Positions 17,774 through 27,534 are shown, counted from the stretch's first letter. The stretch: 64,000 bases of DNA from CAYVIB01 sp964451365 (GCA_964451365.1 CAYVIB010000009.1:1-64000); one strand, 5' to 3'. Notes: generated by a model from the sequence alone, not told the origin. A program made the numbers and translations.

Positions 17774-18643
17774 ATGTCGCTGATATTAGATGCATTAAAC
17801 AAAGCCGACCGGGACCGACAGGACGCGGAATCCCCACCCGGGCTGCAAAGCAACCATGGTACGCTGGTTGGCAACCAAAACATTACCGGTTGGAAAAAAA
17901 CGGCGATTATTGTCGTCGCCACCCTGGTTTTGGTGGCCGCCGCCATCGCCTATTACATAGGAAAGCAATCCGGCTCGCCGCAACCCACCATAACCCATGC
18001 GCCGGCTGAAACAACAAAACCCCAACCCGTGGCGGAAGCTCCGCAAACCATAGCCGGGAAAGTTATCGATAACGGCAATAAAACCGCCGCGTCCACCGCC
18101 AGTCAGACAGCGGAAACCCGCGCGCTGTTGCAAAAGCGTCGCATTGAACAGCAGTACGAACAGGCCCGGGAGGCAAAAGCACAAAGTGCGACGGCAACGC
18201 CAGGCGCGAGTGAAAGTGGAAAAGGATCCGGGAAGATTGACGCCCTTTACCAGCCCGCTGACCGCAAGGAAGCTTCAAGCAGCAGTACGGAAAATCAAAA
18301 ACAAAATGCGGAAAATCAAACGAAAGAACCGGTTATAAGCGAGGCGGAAAACAGTCCGGAAAATGCCGCCGATGAACCCGCCACCAGCACTGCGCCCGCA
18401 ATTGGCGACGTTCGCGATCTGCCCTGGTCGGTGCAGGAAAAAATTCCCACCTTAATGTATACCGAACACAGCTACACCAATTCGCCCAATGATTTTGCCA
18501 CGATTAATGGCGAAAGAAGAAAGCAGGGCCAAAAAATTGGGGGGATGCTGACGGTTGAATCCATTCTTCCGGATGGGGTGGTGCTGCGGTACGAGAGTTA
18601 TCAATTCAAAATGCCGGCGTTTAACAGCTGGGTGAATATGTAG
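17774..18643 (+). CDS. gspB: type II secretion assembly protein GspB
   Basis: The 289-residue inner-membrane protein begins MSLILDALNKADRDRQ, characteristic of GspB. One transmembrane helix (about 36-56, TAIIVVATLVLVAAAIAYYIG) follows. A long low-complexity Ala/Thr/Gln/Glu-rich periplasmic linker (60-210) leads to the conserved C-terminal domain from LPWSVQEKIPTLMYTEHSY to the end. It lies 11 bases after gspA, so the two form an operon. The structural gsp genes are not in this window. Confidence 0.9.
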   Translation: MSLILDALNKADRDRQDAESPPGLQSNHGTLVGNQNITGWKKTAIIVVATLVLVAAAIAYYIGKQSGSPQPTITHAPAETTKPQPVAEAPQTIAGKVIDNGNKTAASTASQTAETRALLQKRRIEQQYEQAREAKAQSATATPGASESGKGSGKIDALYQPADRKEASSSSTENQKQNAENQTKEPVISEAENSPENAADEPATSTAPAIGDVRDLPWSVQEKIPTLMYTEHSYTNSPNDFATINGERRKQGQKIGGMLTVESILPDGVVLRYESYQFKMPAFNSWVNM

Positions 18644-18704
18644 GTGATCACAAATAACCTGAGGCAAACAGACTAGCTTAAGCCTGGAACTGCGGTCAGA
18701 TCCA

Positions 18705-18866
18705 CTACCGTCGGATAATTTCCAGCGCTTTCTCTACAACGTCATGTTCGCGCCAGCGGACATCCAGAAATTCGGGGTTAGGGAAACTTTCTTTTGGACG
18801 TTCGCCAAACGAACATGATGAAAGTAAGAATTGAAACGTTCCGGGTGCTCGTACTTCCTTTACAGA
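18705..18866 (-). pseudogene. possible remnant of a protein-coding gene (C-terminal fragment)
   Basis: On the minus strand an open frame of about 53 codons contains FGERPKESFPNPEFLDVRWR and ends EKALEIIRR and a stop (18705-18707). Composition and codon use look like real coding sequence. It has no start codon after the in-frame stop at 18867-18869, so it appears to be the surviving 3' end of a gene. It lies between gspB and mshQ. I do not recognise the parent family. Confidence 0.35.
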
Positions 18867-18928
18867 TTATTCCGAACAGTAGTGGACATAGCCTGCATGA
18901 CGGGAAGTCCATCTGAATGTTGGCAAAG

Positions 18929-21900
18929 CTACTGAAGCACTTCCCGCCAAAAGATAATCCGATCATGCCCGCGATAACTGCCGAAGGTGAAGGTTGCCGT
19001 CGGCAATTCTGAATCTGTATGGCTCCCGTCCTGGTCCCAGTCGAACTGCAACCAACCATAAGCGGACATGTCCACATCTACAGTCACCGCTCCCATATTG
19101 CCGGCACCCGGTGCAGAAAAGAATTGGCCCGCATCGCCGTCGTTAAACGAAACCACCACACCATTCAAATCAGCGTAACTTCCGGTAGAAGAGCCATCGC
19201 CAAAATCCGTCTCCAGATTGGCCGCGTCATCGATGGTTCCACTGGGATAAGTGATATCCGCCGCCGCGATTTGGGTGCAATCGTCGTCATCGGTATTCTG
19301 TACCCAGACCGAACCGTCCCAGTATTCGGTAACAAAGTTGACCGGCAGTGGCGCCGTCTCCGGGCCGAAAGCATCCGACAGGCGCAGGCGGCCAAAACGG
19401 ACTTCTATTTCATCGCCCAGCATTACCGCGTCGCAATCTCCCGCACTGACGCAATCACCGCTGGTGGCGGCATTCATGTTCAGGTTGGTCAGCGGACGGC
19501 CGTCCAAAACATCGGTTAACGTTAACCCCAACTGCAGTTGGGTGAATGGCGCCTCCGGTCCTCCCTGACGACTGAAACCGGAATTGTCAGCAAGCACCTC
19601 CATTGCGCCCGCAGCCCAACTCCCCGAAGGGAGCACCGCAACACGGCTGCTTAGATCATCACCATCGTTGGCATTTTCCGCCACGAACCCAACCGTGGCG
19701 GTACCGGCATAGCCCAGCGAGGTATCGTAATTTGTCAGTATCCCCGTGCCGCTGCCGCGCGCCTCCAACCTGTAGGTCACCTCAATATCCGGTTGCCCCA
19801 GGTAACTGAAAATGCCGCAGGCATCGGTGGTGCCTGAAGAGGCAAGCACATACTCGAACGGGTAGAACCTTCCAATAGTGCCACTTTCGGTGAAACTGGC
19901 CAGATCTCCCGCATCCATGTAATCGTCATCGCCAAGTCGGGGAGTAACGGTAAAGCTGCCTACCTCGTTCCAGCTAAGGGCGGTGTTTTCCTCCTGTCCC
20001 GATACACCGGCGACAGGGTTAAAAGAACTGGCGCCGCTCAGGATACCAAGATTACCCGCGGGATCAGGGGCAACCAGATTGGTAAGCTCCACCCGCATGG
20101 TTTCGGGGGTGCTCTCGCGGCCATATGCCGGCGTAATTGCGCCGTCGGCATTGCGGGATTCCACCACCAGGGTAAAGTTTTCACCCGCCGCAACCAGTCC
20201 GTCGGCCGGGTTCGAATGCAGGGTGCCATCCGGTTTTTCCACTCGAACAACCTCGAACGTGTATGGCTTTACAATAAATTCCGAGCTGGTGCCGGGGATA
20301 AAGATTTCCGGCTCATCACCCTCCGCCGGCAGATGCACCCGGCCGTGTAGCCGAATACGGCCGACATCGCTGTACTCCAGCGGTATTGAAGCAAAACCGT
20401 TTGCGTCGAACGCAAGGGTGATATTGGTGTAGGTGATAGCCGCTCCACTGTCATGGGCTTGCACGCTGGTGCCCGCCAGGTTTAGCGTCTGGCCGATGCT
20501 GCAGGTGCCGGGGTCGCGGCACTCGTAGGCCAGGCCCACGTCGCGGCTTTCATTTTGTATTCGTGGTTGGCAGGTTTCGCCGTCGGTATCTGCTTCCACC
20601 ACCCGGATAACGGGATTGCTGTCGAGTTCCCCCGCGACCTGGTTGGGCAGCGTTGCAAGGGTATCGTTGCCATAAAAACGCAGTCCGACCTCGGCAAAGG
20701 TAATATCCGGATCTTCCGACCCCGACTCGGTCGCCAGTCCGTCGGTGACGTTGATGTTAAGCGTCGCCGGCATGGTCTGCTGTAAATACACGTCGGCGGA
20801 TACGGTGCTTCCATTGAAAACAACCGTGTTGCCTCCCATCCAGGTGCCGCCGGCCGGGGTGGTGCTCAGGGTAATCTGGGTTCCCGCCGCCGGCGCCATG
20901 GCGTTATGGGCGCTGTCGTGGGCGGTGATGGTGATGAGTTCGGCCTCGCAGGTCAGGCCGGTGCCGGCATGGTGGATGTCATAATGATCCACCAGCACCA
21001 CTGTGGAATCGCAGTAATAAAGCCCGGCACCCACGGCGGGTTCCGGCCCAGAGGGAATCGGAACAAACCCACCGGAGGACGGCGTTTGCCAGCGCAGGCG
21101 AATCTCCGCCTGACCGCCGTTTTCGTAGAACTGGAGGCGAATGGGATAGACCTCGCCGGCAGTAAGGGACACGACCGCGCTGGTATTCGTTTGCACTGCA
21201 TGATCGGTCCAGTTATTGATTACTTGCTGATTATCCACCCACAGTCTCACACCATCATCGGACACTGTCTGAAACCGGTAATTGCCGGTTTCGGTGGCGC
21301 GGATATAGCCGTTCCAGTCGACCGAGAATTGATTGGCACCGACGCCGGGCACGCCGGGTGCGCCATCGGTCCAGTTAAAATTAACCGGGCCGTCCACGCG
21401 GGTGTCGATGGCCGTGCCCGATAAATTCATATTGTTGTAGTAGTCGCCCGGCAAGCCGCCGCGCGGCGTCCCGGAGGGACAGAATTCCACCGCGCAAGGG
21501 TGGGTCTCCTGCCAGATGGCGGCCACTTCCGAATCGCTGAGTACCTCGTTATAGATGCGGACTTCATCCAACAAGCCATCCAGGTATTCCGGACTATCGC
21601 TGGTATCCTGAATCCTGCCGATACTGGAATAACCGTTGCCGACTATGCCGGTGGCGATGCTGCCGCTGGTATTGAGCACACCATCGATGTAAATCTTATA
21701 CGTGCCAGCCGAGTGGTCGCGAGTCAACACCACATGGCGCCAGGTGCCGTTGTTAATTGGAACCGTGGATTTGGTGGTAAAGGTATTACCCACTGATACG
21801 CCGATATTGCCGTTGGCATCCAGCCAGCCCCAGAAAATATCATCGGCTCCACCCTCTTCCTCGACTCCGGTTACGCCCGGCGCCTGCCAGGCGGTATTGC

Positions 21901-24484
21901 TTCCGGTCTGGGTGGTATTGATCCAGAACGCAAGGCTCGCGGTGGCATTGAGGGTGTCGGAGATGGAACCCGCCTCGACATAATCATCCACCCCATTAAA
22001 TTCGCCATAACGACAGGTGCCCGGATCGCCCGCGATGGCCGGGGAGGTATCGTTTGTATCGACACCGCCCACCGCCGTACCGTTATTGCCGTTGCCGCTG
22101 GCGTCCACGACCTCGCCAGCCGTGCCATTCCACACAAGCTCATCCATGCGATACTCAAGAACCGGCACCGGCGCGCCACCAGCGGGTTCGGCAATGGCAA
22201 ATTCCCCGAACCCGGTGATACCGGTGCCCTGCGTGCTGGTCGGGGTCCGGGTTCCGGCGGTGGCATTGGCCCAGGTACCACCGCTGTATCGTTGGATTTC
22301 AAAGGCCTGTGGATCGGCACCGCCATCCACATCGGCCGCCAAATAATTAAAGGTGATATCCATGGACGGAGCAGCCGCCCCTTCGGTAACCAGGGACCAC
22401 CAGCGATTGACTGATAATGACGGGTCGAGGTTGGACGTGCCTATCTGCGGGTGATCACCAGCGGACTGGCTGACTCTGGCCACCAGGTAACCGGCGGTAG
22501 TCACGCCAGGTAATGTAATCTGCAAGGGCCTGTAATTCGCGCCATCACCGATATCGAATGTCCGGGGCTGGAAACCCGTAGGCATCCACAGGCCGAGATT
22601 ACCGGCGACCCAGCCCGTGCCGCGCGTGACGCCGGACCAGCCGCCAGCCTGCGCCACGCGCAAGGTATTGCTGCCGGTGATCAGCGGCCCGCTATCAAGT
22701 TGAAGCTGATCCTGCACCAAAACATCGTTATTGATTGTCAGTCCGGTGGCATTATTCAGCGATAGCCGAACAAACGTGGTGGCACCGGTAAGTTGCTGCG
22801 TCGCGCTGCCGTTAAAGGTTTGCAGGCTGTTATCGGTGTTGTAGCTTCCGCTGTCGGTGAAATTTCCCTGGTATTGCTGGGCAGCCGTAACGTTGGTTGT
22901 TCCATTGTTAATAAAATTGCCGCCGTAAATAACCGCCGCCGAGTTGTTGAAGGTGACACCGCTGCTGACGGTGGTAGTGCCGGTAATTGTCGGGGTATTC
23001 CAGGTTGTCTGGCTTTTGCTGCCGCTGCCGGCGAAAACCAGGTTGTGGTAGTTTATTTCGCTCACGCCCAACAAGGCTGTCTGCGTTCCGGCACCGTCAT
23101 AGGTAAATGTTCCGGCTGTTCCCGGAATCACACGGGCATTACCGCCTGGGTTGATGGTACCGGACAGGAATATATTCGCGGCGCCGGTCATTTCAATTAC
23201 CGCGCGCGCGACACCCGATGAGTTGAAGGTCAGGTTGCCATTAATATCCAGGGTGCCGGTGGTCAGTTGAATACGGCTGATACGGTTATTGCTGTCGCCA
23301 CTGTTGAGTGTGAGCGGGCCATTCACTATCGCGGTCCCAGCGTTAATGTTCCAGGCCTTGGTGTTATTACCTCCGGTTGCGCCATTTATTGTCACCCCGC
23401 CGGAACCAACAGTCAGTTGATTACTTCCCCCGTGGGTAAGGGAAACATTCTGGTTGCCGGCCTGGAACGCGAGGCCGGCAACCTCCCCGTTAACGTTGAG
23501 GCTGACGCTGTGGCCGTTACAGATGGTTACTTGAGCCGCCGGATGAGGAACGGTGCTGGCCGCGCCACCGCCACAACCGATATTGCTCCAGGTTGACGTC
23601 GCCGACCAGTTGCCGCTGGCGCGCGTGTAGTATTGGCCGGGAAGAGCCTGATAGCGGATCACCACGATGCCGGAACCGCCGCTGCCGCCGGTATTATTTC
23701 CGGCGCCACCACCACCGCCATTACCTGTATTGGCGGCACCCGCTGCGCCATTACCAGTGGTGCCGCCGCCGTTACCACCAGCCGCATACGATGAACCGGT
23801 TAAGGAGCTGCTCAGTCCGGCACCGCCCCCGCCGCCGGTGCCGCCCGCACCATTTGCACCATCCGCGCCAGCACCACCACCACCGCCAGCGCCTGTGTCA
23901 AAGAATCCACCGGCACCGTCGCCGCCATCGTTGCCCTGACCTCCTGCTCCATTCCCGTTGCTGCCATCATATCCGCCCCCACCTCCGGAAGCGCCTGAGT
24001 TACCGTTATCGCCGGCGTCTCCCCCCCCGCCTCCACCTGCCGCAGTGATAGGGCCGAACGAAGAAGCACTGCCATTGTTCCCCGGACCACCTCCCGCACC
24101 TATCAAAATGTTAAAGGTTGGTTGAGTGACCGAAAGATTACCGGTTACGAATCCTCCCGCGCCACCACCACCTCCTCCCCTGTTGAGGACGATAAAACCA
24201 AAAACTATGTCTTGATCACCATCACCCCCACCGCCGCCACCGCCAACCACCAGATACTCGACCTCAGTCACACCAGCAGGAGGAGTAAAGGTGTCACTTT
24301 CAGTAAACTCATGTACGGTATAGCTACCATCGATCCTGGTGGTGCAGTTCGAACACTGAGACAGAGATTGCAGCGGAAACAGCGCAAGAAATAGGGATGA
24401 AAAGATCAGCGCTCGTTGTAGAACAACCTGACGGAACAGAAAGGTTTTCAGGCTATTTTTTCTTTTCACATTTTTTAGGCTCAT
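18929..24484 (-). CDS. mshQ: giant MSHA biogenesis protein MshQ
   Basis: The ATG at 24484 overlaps the mshP stop as ATGA and gives 1851 residues with a signal peptide (hydrophobic core ALIFSSLFLALFPLQ). A glycine-rich, Gly/Ala/Asn repeat region (about 80-280) comes first, then repetitive beta-helix-like sequence (285-750). A LamG/concanavalin-like domain (about 780-960, EYRMDELVWNGTAGE) and a PA14 domain (about 1015-1145, GLPGDYYNNMNLSG) follow. The C-terminal part (about 1165-1851) resembles the DUF6701 region of MshQ. It is probably a surface or pilus-tip adhesin exported with the MSHA machinery. PA14 and LamG suggest glycan binding, which is inference. Confidence 0.85.
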   Translation of the reverse strand: MSLKNVKRKNSLKTFLFRQVVLQRALIFSSLFLALFPLQSLSQCSNCTTRIDGSYTVHEFTESDTFTPPAGVTEVEYLVVGGGGGGGDGDQDIVFGFIVLNRGGGGGGAGGFVTGNLSVTQPTFNILIGAGGGPGNNGSASSFGPITAAGGGGGGDAGDNGNSGASGGGGGYDGSNGNGAGGQGNDGGDGAGGFFDTGAGGGGGAGADGANGAGGTGGGGGAGLSSSLTGSSYAAGGNGGGTTGNGAAGAANTGNGGGGGAGNNTGGSGGSGIVVIRYQALPGQYYTRASGNWSATSTWSNIGCGGGAASTVPHPAAQVTICNGHSVSLNVNGEVAGLAFQAGNQNVSLTHGGSNQLTVGSGGVTINGATGGNNTKAWNINAGTAIVNGPLTLNSGDSNNRISRIQLTTGTLDINGNLTFNSSGVARAVIEMTGAANIFLSGTINPGGNARVIPGTAGTFTYDGAGTQTALLGVSEINYHNLVFAGSGSKSQTTWNTPTITGTTTVSSGVTFNNSAAVIYGGNFINNGTTNVTAAQQYQGNFTDSGSYNTDNSLQTFNGSATQQLTGATTFVRLSLNNATGLTINNDVLVQDQLQLDSGPLITGSNTLRVAQAGGWSGVTRGTGWVAGNLGLWMPTGFQPRTFDIGDGANYRPLQITLPGVTTAGYLVARVSQSAGDHPQIGTSNLDPSLSVNRWWSLVTEGAAAPSMDITFNYLAADVDGGADPQAFEIQRYSGGTWANATAGTRTPTSTQGTGITGFGEFAIAEPAGGAPVPVLEYRMDELVWNGTAGEVVDASGNGNNGTAVGGVDTNDTSPAIAGDPGTCRYGEFNGVDDYVEAGSISDTLNATASLAFWINTTQTGSNTAWQAPGVTGVEEEGGADDIFWGWLDANGNIGVSVGNTFTTKSTVPINNGTWRHVVLTRDHSAGTYKIYIDGVLNTSGSIATGIVGNGYSSIGRIQDTSDSPEYLDGLLDEVRIYNEVLSDSEVAAIWQETHPCAVEFCPSGTPRGGLPGDYYNNMNLSGTAIDTRVDGPVNFNWTDGAPGVPGVGANQFSVDWNGYIRATETGNYRFQTVSDDGVRLWVDNQQVINNWTDHAVQTNTSAVVSLTAGEVYPIRLQFYENGGQAEIRLRWQTPSSGGFVPIPSGPEPAVGAGLYYCDSTVVLVDHYDIHHAGTGLTCEAELITITAHDSAHNAMAPAAGTQITLSTTPAGGTWMGGNTVVFNGSTVSADVYLQQTMPATLNINVTDGLATESGSEDPDITFAEVGLRFYGNDTLATLPNQVAGELDSNPVIRVVEADTDGETCQPRIQNESRDVGLAYECRDPGTCSIGQTLNLAGTSVQAHDSGAAITYTNITLAFDANGFASIPLEYSDVGRIRLHGRVHLPAEGDEPEIFIPGTSSEFIVKPYTFEVVRVEKPDGTLHSNPADGLVAAGENFTLVVESRNADGAITPAYGRESTPETMRVELTNLVAPDPAGNLGILSGASSFNPVAGVSGQEENTALSWNEVGSFTVTPRLGDDDYMDAGDLASFTESGTIGRFYPFEYVLASSGTTDACGIFSYLGQPDIEVTYRLEARGSGTGILTNYDTSLGYAGTATVGFVAENANDGDDLSSRVAVLPSGSWAAGAMEVLADNSGFSRQGGPEAPFTQLQLGLTLTDVLDGRPLTNLNMNAATSGDCVSAGDCDAVMLGDEIEVRFGRLRLSDAFGPETAPLPVNFVTEYWDGSVWVQNTDDDDCTQIAAADITYPSGTIDDAANLETDFGDGSSTGSYADLNGVVVSFNDGDAGQFFSAPGAGNMGAVTVDVDMSAYGWLQFDWDQDGSHTDSELPTATFTFGSYRGHDRIIFWREVLQ

Positions 24485-24918
24485 TGCATATACGCCGAAA
24501 CCTGAATGGTTCTTTCCGCCACCAGACTGCCCGAGCCGCAACTTGCGGTGCTGGTAATCAGGTAAAAACTGATCGTATCGCCCGCATCGGTGCTTCGCGA
24601 ACAACCGATGGTAGTACTGCAGGTATCAAGGCCCGGCACGGTGAAATTAATGTTCGAACCCGAAACAGCAATACAGTTGGCATCCACCGCCGCGCGATTG
24701 GCCGGATTCGAGAACAGGCGGCCCATACCCAACTGCGCCCCGCTTTCGGCCGCGTAAAACGCCTGCACGGAGATTCCTTCCTGAATCGCGCTGGTACCGG
24801 TCTGGCTGCTGATACGACTGATCGCCAGGGCAAGTACCCCGAGGCCCACCACGATAATGGCGGCCAGCGGGATCAAGAATCCGCCTTGGTTTTGGTTGGC
24901 GATTCGATCAGGGAACAT
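24481..24918 (-). CDS. mshP: MSHA biogenesis protein MshP
   Basis: The 145-residue protein has one N-terminal hydrophobic helix (GGFLIPLAAIIVVGLGVLALAI) followed by SAIQEGISVQAFYAAESGAQLGMGRLF, the MshP/PilX-like pattern of minor pilin-like proteins. Cysteines at about 82, 99, 105 and 127 may form disulfides in the periplasm. The start overlaps mshO by 11 bases and the stop overlaps mshQ, so all three are coupled. Confidence 0.88.
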   Translation of the reverse strand: MFPDRIANQNQGGFLIPLAAIIVVGLGVLALAISRISSQTGTSAIQEGISVQAFYAAESGAQLGMGRLFSNPANRAAVDANCIAVSGSNINFTVPGLDTCSTTIGCSRSTDAGDTISFYLITSTASCGSGSLVAERTIQVSAYMQ

Positions 24919-25735
24919 TTCTCACCAGCACCGTGTGATTGAGCGTGACTTGCTCGCCGCGTTCGGAAAAAGTGAGGGAAACCAGGACAGCGGCATTGCG
25001 GTCTTCGCTGCCGGGGGACAGCGCAAACGCACTTCCGCCGGCACTGACATTCCGTGCCATCATGGCGGAAGTGCCGCCGGGGTCGCCATCGCTCATCGGT
25101 AAAGTGCTAAGCCCGTAGCCGCTGTACTCAAGCAGGTTGCCTCCGGACAAACAAAACCGTTTGGGATCGTCGGTAACAAATGCGCGTCGGTTGATGGAAT
25201 TGCGAATAAAGACATGTCCACCGGAGAACGCGACACTGGTATGCGGACCACCGACAAGGTCATCGATACTGACACGGGATGATGGCGTTGCATTGGTAAA
25301 CACTTCACCTTCCGCCAGCGCCCCGACGGCCAAATGACGGCCCGTTCCAGTGCTGACGGAAAAAGGCGCGGTGACGACGGAATTCGCCGGTGGGGCGCCA
25401 TTGCTGGAATCCGGTAGCGTTCCGATGTAATTGGCTCCTCCGACGATAGGGAGAAACTCAATACAGTTGCCACTGCCACTTACCCTGACTGCGTTGGGCA
25501 GGGCAATCCGCAACTGCCGGGTCATCTGCTCGATAACCAGGCGGCCTTTGGCAGTGAGTTTGCTGCGCGACTGCACCTTGTCGTAAGTATCCACGGTAGT
25601 GACCAGGAAGTGGCTGCCGATGGCGGCGACGATACCGAGGATAACCAGCACGGTAATCACCTCAACCAAGGTAAAACCCCGCACCGCACTCGCTAGCGGA
25701 TGGAAGTTTCGCAACGTGAAAGGATGACGAGCCAT
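24908..25735 (-). CDS. mshO: MSHA minor prepilin MshO
   Basis: The 275-residue type IV prepilin has the processing site RGFTLVEVITVLVILGIVAA (about residue 19). The cleaved G/F and Glu+5 are intact, so prepilin peptidase should process it. The leader of about 20 residues is basic. The globular part has GNCIEFLPI and KRFCLSGGNLLEYSGYG, which fit MshO. It lies 4 bases after mshD and overlaps mshP. Confidence 0.88.
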   Translation of the reverse strand: MARHPFTLRNFHPLASAVRGFTLVEVITVLVILGIVAAIGSHFLVTTVDTYDKVQSRSKLTAKGRLVIEQMTRQLRIALPNAVRVSGSGNCIEFLPIVGGANYIGTLPDSSNGAPPANSVVTAPFSVSTGTGRHLAVGALAEGEVFTNATPSSRVSIDDLVGGPHTSVAFSGGHVFIRNSINRRAFVTDDPKRFCLSGGNLLEYSGYGLSTLPMSDGDPGGTSAMMARNVSAGGSAFALSPGSEDRNAAVLVSLTFSERGEQVTLNHTVLVRNVP

Positions 25736-25739
25736 AGTG

Positions 25740-26264
25740 CTAAAAATTGGCCTTGTAAGCGCTCAGGACCAGGGTGTCGCCGGCAGTAAGCGACACGGAC
25801 ACAGTAATCAGCCTGGCGGGCACGGCGGGAAATCCCGGCGCGGTGGCTTCCGTCACAGTTACCGAGACAGTGTGGTAGGGGTTAGAGGAATCATTATGGC
25901 CGTGGTAGTCGCCGACATCGTCGTATTCGCCGTCGGGAGCAATACCCAAACAGCCCCCCCCGCCGACTGAGTTACAGGCCGGCACGCCCCCCGTCGGCGT
26001 GTTTTCATCAAACTTGCGGGCCAGAATTTCATCCATCTTGGCCTGGGCAAGCTCCAGCGCCCGCACCCGAACGACATCCGGCGCGCGCACATCCCCGTCC
26101 GGCCCCAGGGAAACGACGCCCTGGCTGAACACCCGCACCAGCGCCACCAACGCAACACTCACCACAACCAGAAACACAATCGTTTCCACCAGGGTGACGC
26201 CCGCCACGAATTTTTTGGACCAGAATTTCAAGATAAGGAACCCGTCTTTTTTCCGCCGTATCAA
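25740..26264 (-). CDS. mshD: MSHA minor prepilin MshD
   Basis: The 174-residue prepilin-like protein has the processing site AGVTLVETIVFLVVVSVALVA. It continues with RALELAQAKMDEILARKFDENTPTGG, a pattern I associate with MshD. No ATG is available: the frame opens with TTG at 26264, and another TTG at 26231 would shorten the leader, so the start is uncertain. It is the first msh gene here. The major pilin mshA, mshB, mshC and the assembly genes are not in the window. Confidence 0.82.
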   Translation of the reverse strand: MIRRKKDGFLILKFWSKKFVAGVTLVETIVFLVVVSVALVALVRVFSQGVVSLGPDGDVRAPDVVRVRALELAQAKMDEILARKFDENTPTGGVPACNSVGGGGCLGIAPDGEYDDVGDYHGHNDSSNPYHTVSVTVTEATAPGFPAVPARLITVSVSLTAGDTLVLSAYKANF

Positions 26265-26384
26265 GCAGATACAGCTTTGCTTTTAAGTGTAGCAGTTAAC
26301 AAAGAGGGCTTTGGTGGGCTTGATTGTATTGGGTGTATTCCGTGGATTGGCCGAGTGTCTGCCCATCTTGCCGCATAAACAAAA

Positions 26385-26482
26385 GGGCAGACACGTGGGT
26401 CTGCCCCTACGGTGACGGATCAGCGGTTTTGTACCGTAGGGGCGGCTCTTGCGGCCGCCCGTAACCGCGAGGGTTACCGCTA
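26385..26482. repeat. dispersed short palindromic repeats (GTAGGGGCAG type)
   Basis: GGGCAGAC (26385-26392) pairs with GTCTGCCC (26399-26406). GCCCCTACGGT and ACCGTAGGGGC (near 26404-26414 and 26432-26442) form a second 11-base perfect inverted repeat. A GGCGGC...GCCGCC hairpin (26441-26459) and GTAACC...GGTTAC follow. It lies between mshD and the Gfo/Idh gene. A related copy in inverse orientation is at 29775-29801. Confidence 0.7.
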
Positions 26483-26544
26483 CAATTAAAAGACCGCAAC
26501 AAACAAAGAGACTGCGAGGGTCCTACGAGACAGGGGGCGAGAAA

Positions 26545-27534
26545 TCAGACTGCGGCCCAACCACCAACCTCAACACTTTTAAAAATTGCATCGAGCACTT
26601 TCATATTGGCCAACGCGTCGGACAGTGGCGTGGGCGCGGGCTGGCCGTTCAGAGCCGCTTGGGAGAAAGCATCAATCTGATCCACATAATGGTTATGAAC
26701 ACCGATGCTGATCACTTCCTGCTGCCCGTCCCGGGTCAGGATCAGGCGCGATGGTACGCCATCGCGGCGGAAAAACGGATTTTCCACCACCAGGTTGCCC
26801 CGCTCACCGAAAATGCTGACCGTCTGGGAGCTTTCGCTCTGGGTTGAACAGAAAAAGGTACCCATGCCCGGGCCAAAATCCAGCAGCACAGAAGCATGCC
26901 TGTCCACACCAAACCGGCCGTCGATATCGATATTGCCGGCCACCTTTACCGGCTCGCGACCGAATGCCAGGCGCGTGGCCGACACACAATAACAGCCGAT
27001 ATCCAGCAGACCACCACCGCCGATGCCCGGCATATTGCGCACGTTGTCCGGGTCCTGATTGTTGTAGGTGAAGCTTGCGTTAACCGCATTGACGCGGCCC
27101 AGTTCGCCGGCGGCGAGCATTTCCCGCACCTTGATCCACTGGGGGTGAAAGCGGTACATAAATGCTTCCATCACCACCAGGTGTGGCGCCTTTGCGGCCG
27201 CCTCCAGCACGGGTTGAACATCATTTACATCCAGGCCCAGGGGTTTTTCACACAGCACATGCTTGCCGGCCTCAATGGCGCGAACACTCCACGGCACGTG
27301 CAGGTGGTTCGGCATCGGGTTGTATACCGCATCCACTTCGGGGTCTTCCAGTACTGCCTGGTAACTGTCGTGGGCTTTGGGGATGCCGGTTTTTTCGGCG
27401 AAGGCCCTGGCTTTTTCACCGTCCCGCGAACCTACCGCCACAACCTCCGCATGCCCGGATGCCTGCATGGCGGGTATCAACCATTGCTCCGCGATTTTCG
27501 CGGTTCCCAATATTCCCCAGCGCAGCTTCTTCAT
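26545..27534 (-). CDS. Gfo/Idh/MocA family NAD(P)-dependent oxidoreductase
   Basis: The 329-residue protein has the N-terminal dinucleotide fold MKKLRWGILGTAKIAEQWLI, the catalytic-lysine motif CEKPLGLDV (about residue 94) and the C-terminal alpha/beta domain of the family. Members oxidise or reduce sugars, inositols or dihydrodiols; the substrate cannot be told from sequence alone. The ATG at 27534 is chosen for its GGGGAG site 6 bases upstream, over the in-frame start at 27576. It is divergent from the two-component genes. Confidence 0.88.
   Translation of the reverse strand: MKKLRWGILGTAKIAEQWLIPAMQASGHAEVVAVGSRDGEKARAFAEKTGIPKAHDSYQAVLEDPEVDAVYNPMPNHLHVPWSVRAIEAGKHVLCEKPLGLDVNDVQPVLEAAAKAPHLVVMEAFMYRFHPQWIKVREMLAAGELGRVNAVNASFTYNNQDPDNVRNMPGIGGGGLLDIGCYCVSATRLAFGREPVKVAGNIDIDGRFGVDRHASVLLDFGPGMGTFFCSTQSESSQTVSIFGERGNLVVENPFFRRDGVPSRLILTRDGQQEVISIGVHNHYVDQIDAFSQAALNGQPAPTPLSDALANMKVLDAIFKSVEVGGWAAV

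Noticed and set aside
23593..24099. Pro/Arg-rich reading frames opposite the glycine-rich part of mshQ
   Set aside because: They are antisense by-products of Gly/Ala/Asn codon repeats (GGN/GCN read backwards) and have no independent start signals.
22000..24200. Glycine-rich repeats considered as a CRISPR or tandem-array locus
   Set aside because: The repeats are irregular, in frame and protein-coding, with no constant unit and spacer structure.
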